Source: Pterois miles (taxonomy: Eukaryota; Chordata; Actinopteri; Perciformes; Scorpaenidae). Taken from it: DNA of 64,000 bases. Shown piece by piece: positions 63,784 through 64,000 of the stretch. A program made the translations under genes and the position numbers. How positions within the stretch are numbered: the first letter of the stretch is position 1; each line of letters begins with the position of its first letter. The notes beneath the pieces were generated by a model, which saw nothing but the letters and a program-made list of their open reading frames with translations, was not told where the DNA came from and ran no database searches. Where the stretch lies: contig CAMQGK010000144.1 in the NCBI GenBank assembly GCA_947000775.1, forward strand, positions 14,372,001 through 14,436,000. Direction: 5' to 3'.

Positions 63784-64000
63784 GAACAACTGCTTTCAAA
63801 TCTGCATTTTGAGCTATTCCAGTCAGGCTTCGCCGCGGCTGCTCTCCTTAATGACCTTCTTACCACCATCCTCGAACATGATCTATTTTAGGTCTCTCTG
63901 ACCTTTGCACTACCTTTGACACTGCTGATCATTGGATTTGAAATCCTAATCAGAATGTTGGCATCTTCAGTTCATCTTAAAATTGGTTTCACTGCTAAAC
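63784..64000 (+). pseudogene. LINE reverse-transcriptase fragment (L2/CR1-like), broken
   Basis: One frame reads EQLLSNLHFELFQSGF and, after a small deletion, ALLNDLLTTILEHDLF then a stop. A shifted frame continues LSDLCTTFDTADHW. These match the reverse-transcriptase patterns FQSGFR..HSTETAL, NDLL and LDLSAAFDTVDH of L2/CR1-type LINEs. The frameshift, stop and deletion mark it as dead. It continues beyond the right edge. Confidence 0.8.

Overview
The window looks like vertebrate nuclear DNA, most likely from a teleost fish and probably a percomorph. It is AT-rich, gene-poor and full of long CA/GT, CT/GA and AT microsatellites. It also carries tRNA-derived SINEs of teleost type and many short non-autonomous DNA transposons. 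There are no bacterial features (operons, ribosome binding sites, CRISPR).

One gene is recognisable: part of the G protein alpha-o gene (gnao1; the a/b paralogue is not resolved) on the minus strand, read from high to low coordinates. Six coding exons are present, all with GT-AG borders and consistent reading phase. They are exon 4 (32572-32732), exon 5 (20416-20544), exon 6 (18028-18157), exon 7B (10909-11062), exon 8B with the stop codon (7445-7632) and exon 7A (194-347). Exons 4-6 are common to all transcripts. Exons 7B+8B give the GoB (Go2) C-terminus, and 7A plus an exon 8A lying beyond the left edge give GoA (Go1). The physical order is 6 - 7B - 8B - 7A - (8A), so making GoA means skipping the whole B cassette, including its stop codon. 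Exons 1-3 were not found.

Layout: 1-193, intron after 7A. 348-7444, 8B 3' UTR and the spacer between cassettes. 7633-10908, intron 7B/8B, with a hAT-type MITE and a nested MITE. 11063-18027, intron 6/7B, with two terminal-inverted-repeat elements, AT microsatellites and a SINE. 18158-20415, intron 5. 20545-32571, intron 4 (12.0 kb), with several hAT-like elements and UG repeats close to both splice sites. 32733-64000, 31 kb upstream of exon 4, probably mostly intron 3. This last part holds only repeats: SINEs, several MITE families, fold-back sequences, a pogo/Tigger-like deletion derivative, microsatellites and a fragment of LINE reverse transcriptase at the right edge.

I found no convincing new multi-gene system. 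The observations most worth checking are a perfect 35-bp inverted repeat with a 13-nt loop (51679-51761), the order and unequal splice signals of the GoA/GoB cassettes, the UG repeats at both ends of intron 4, and nested transposons whose target-site duplications can be checked against related copies in this same window.
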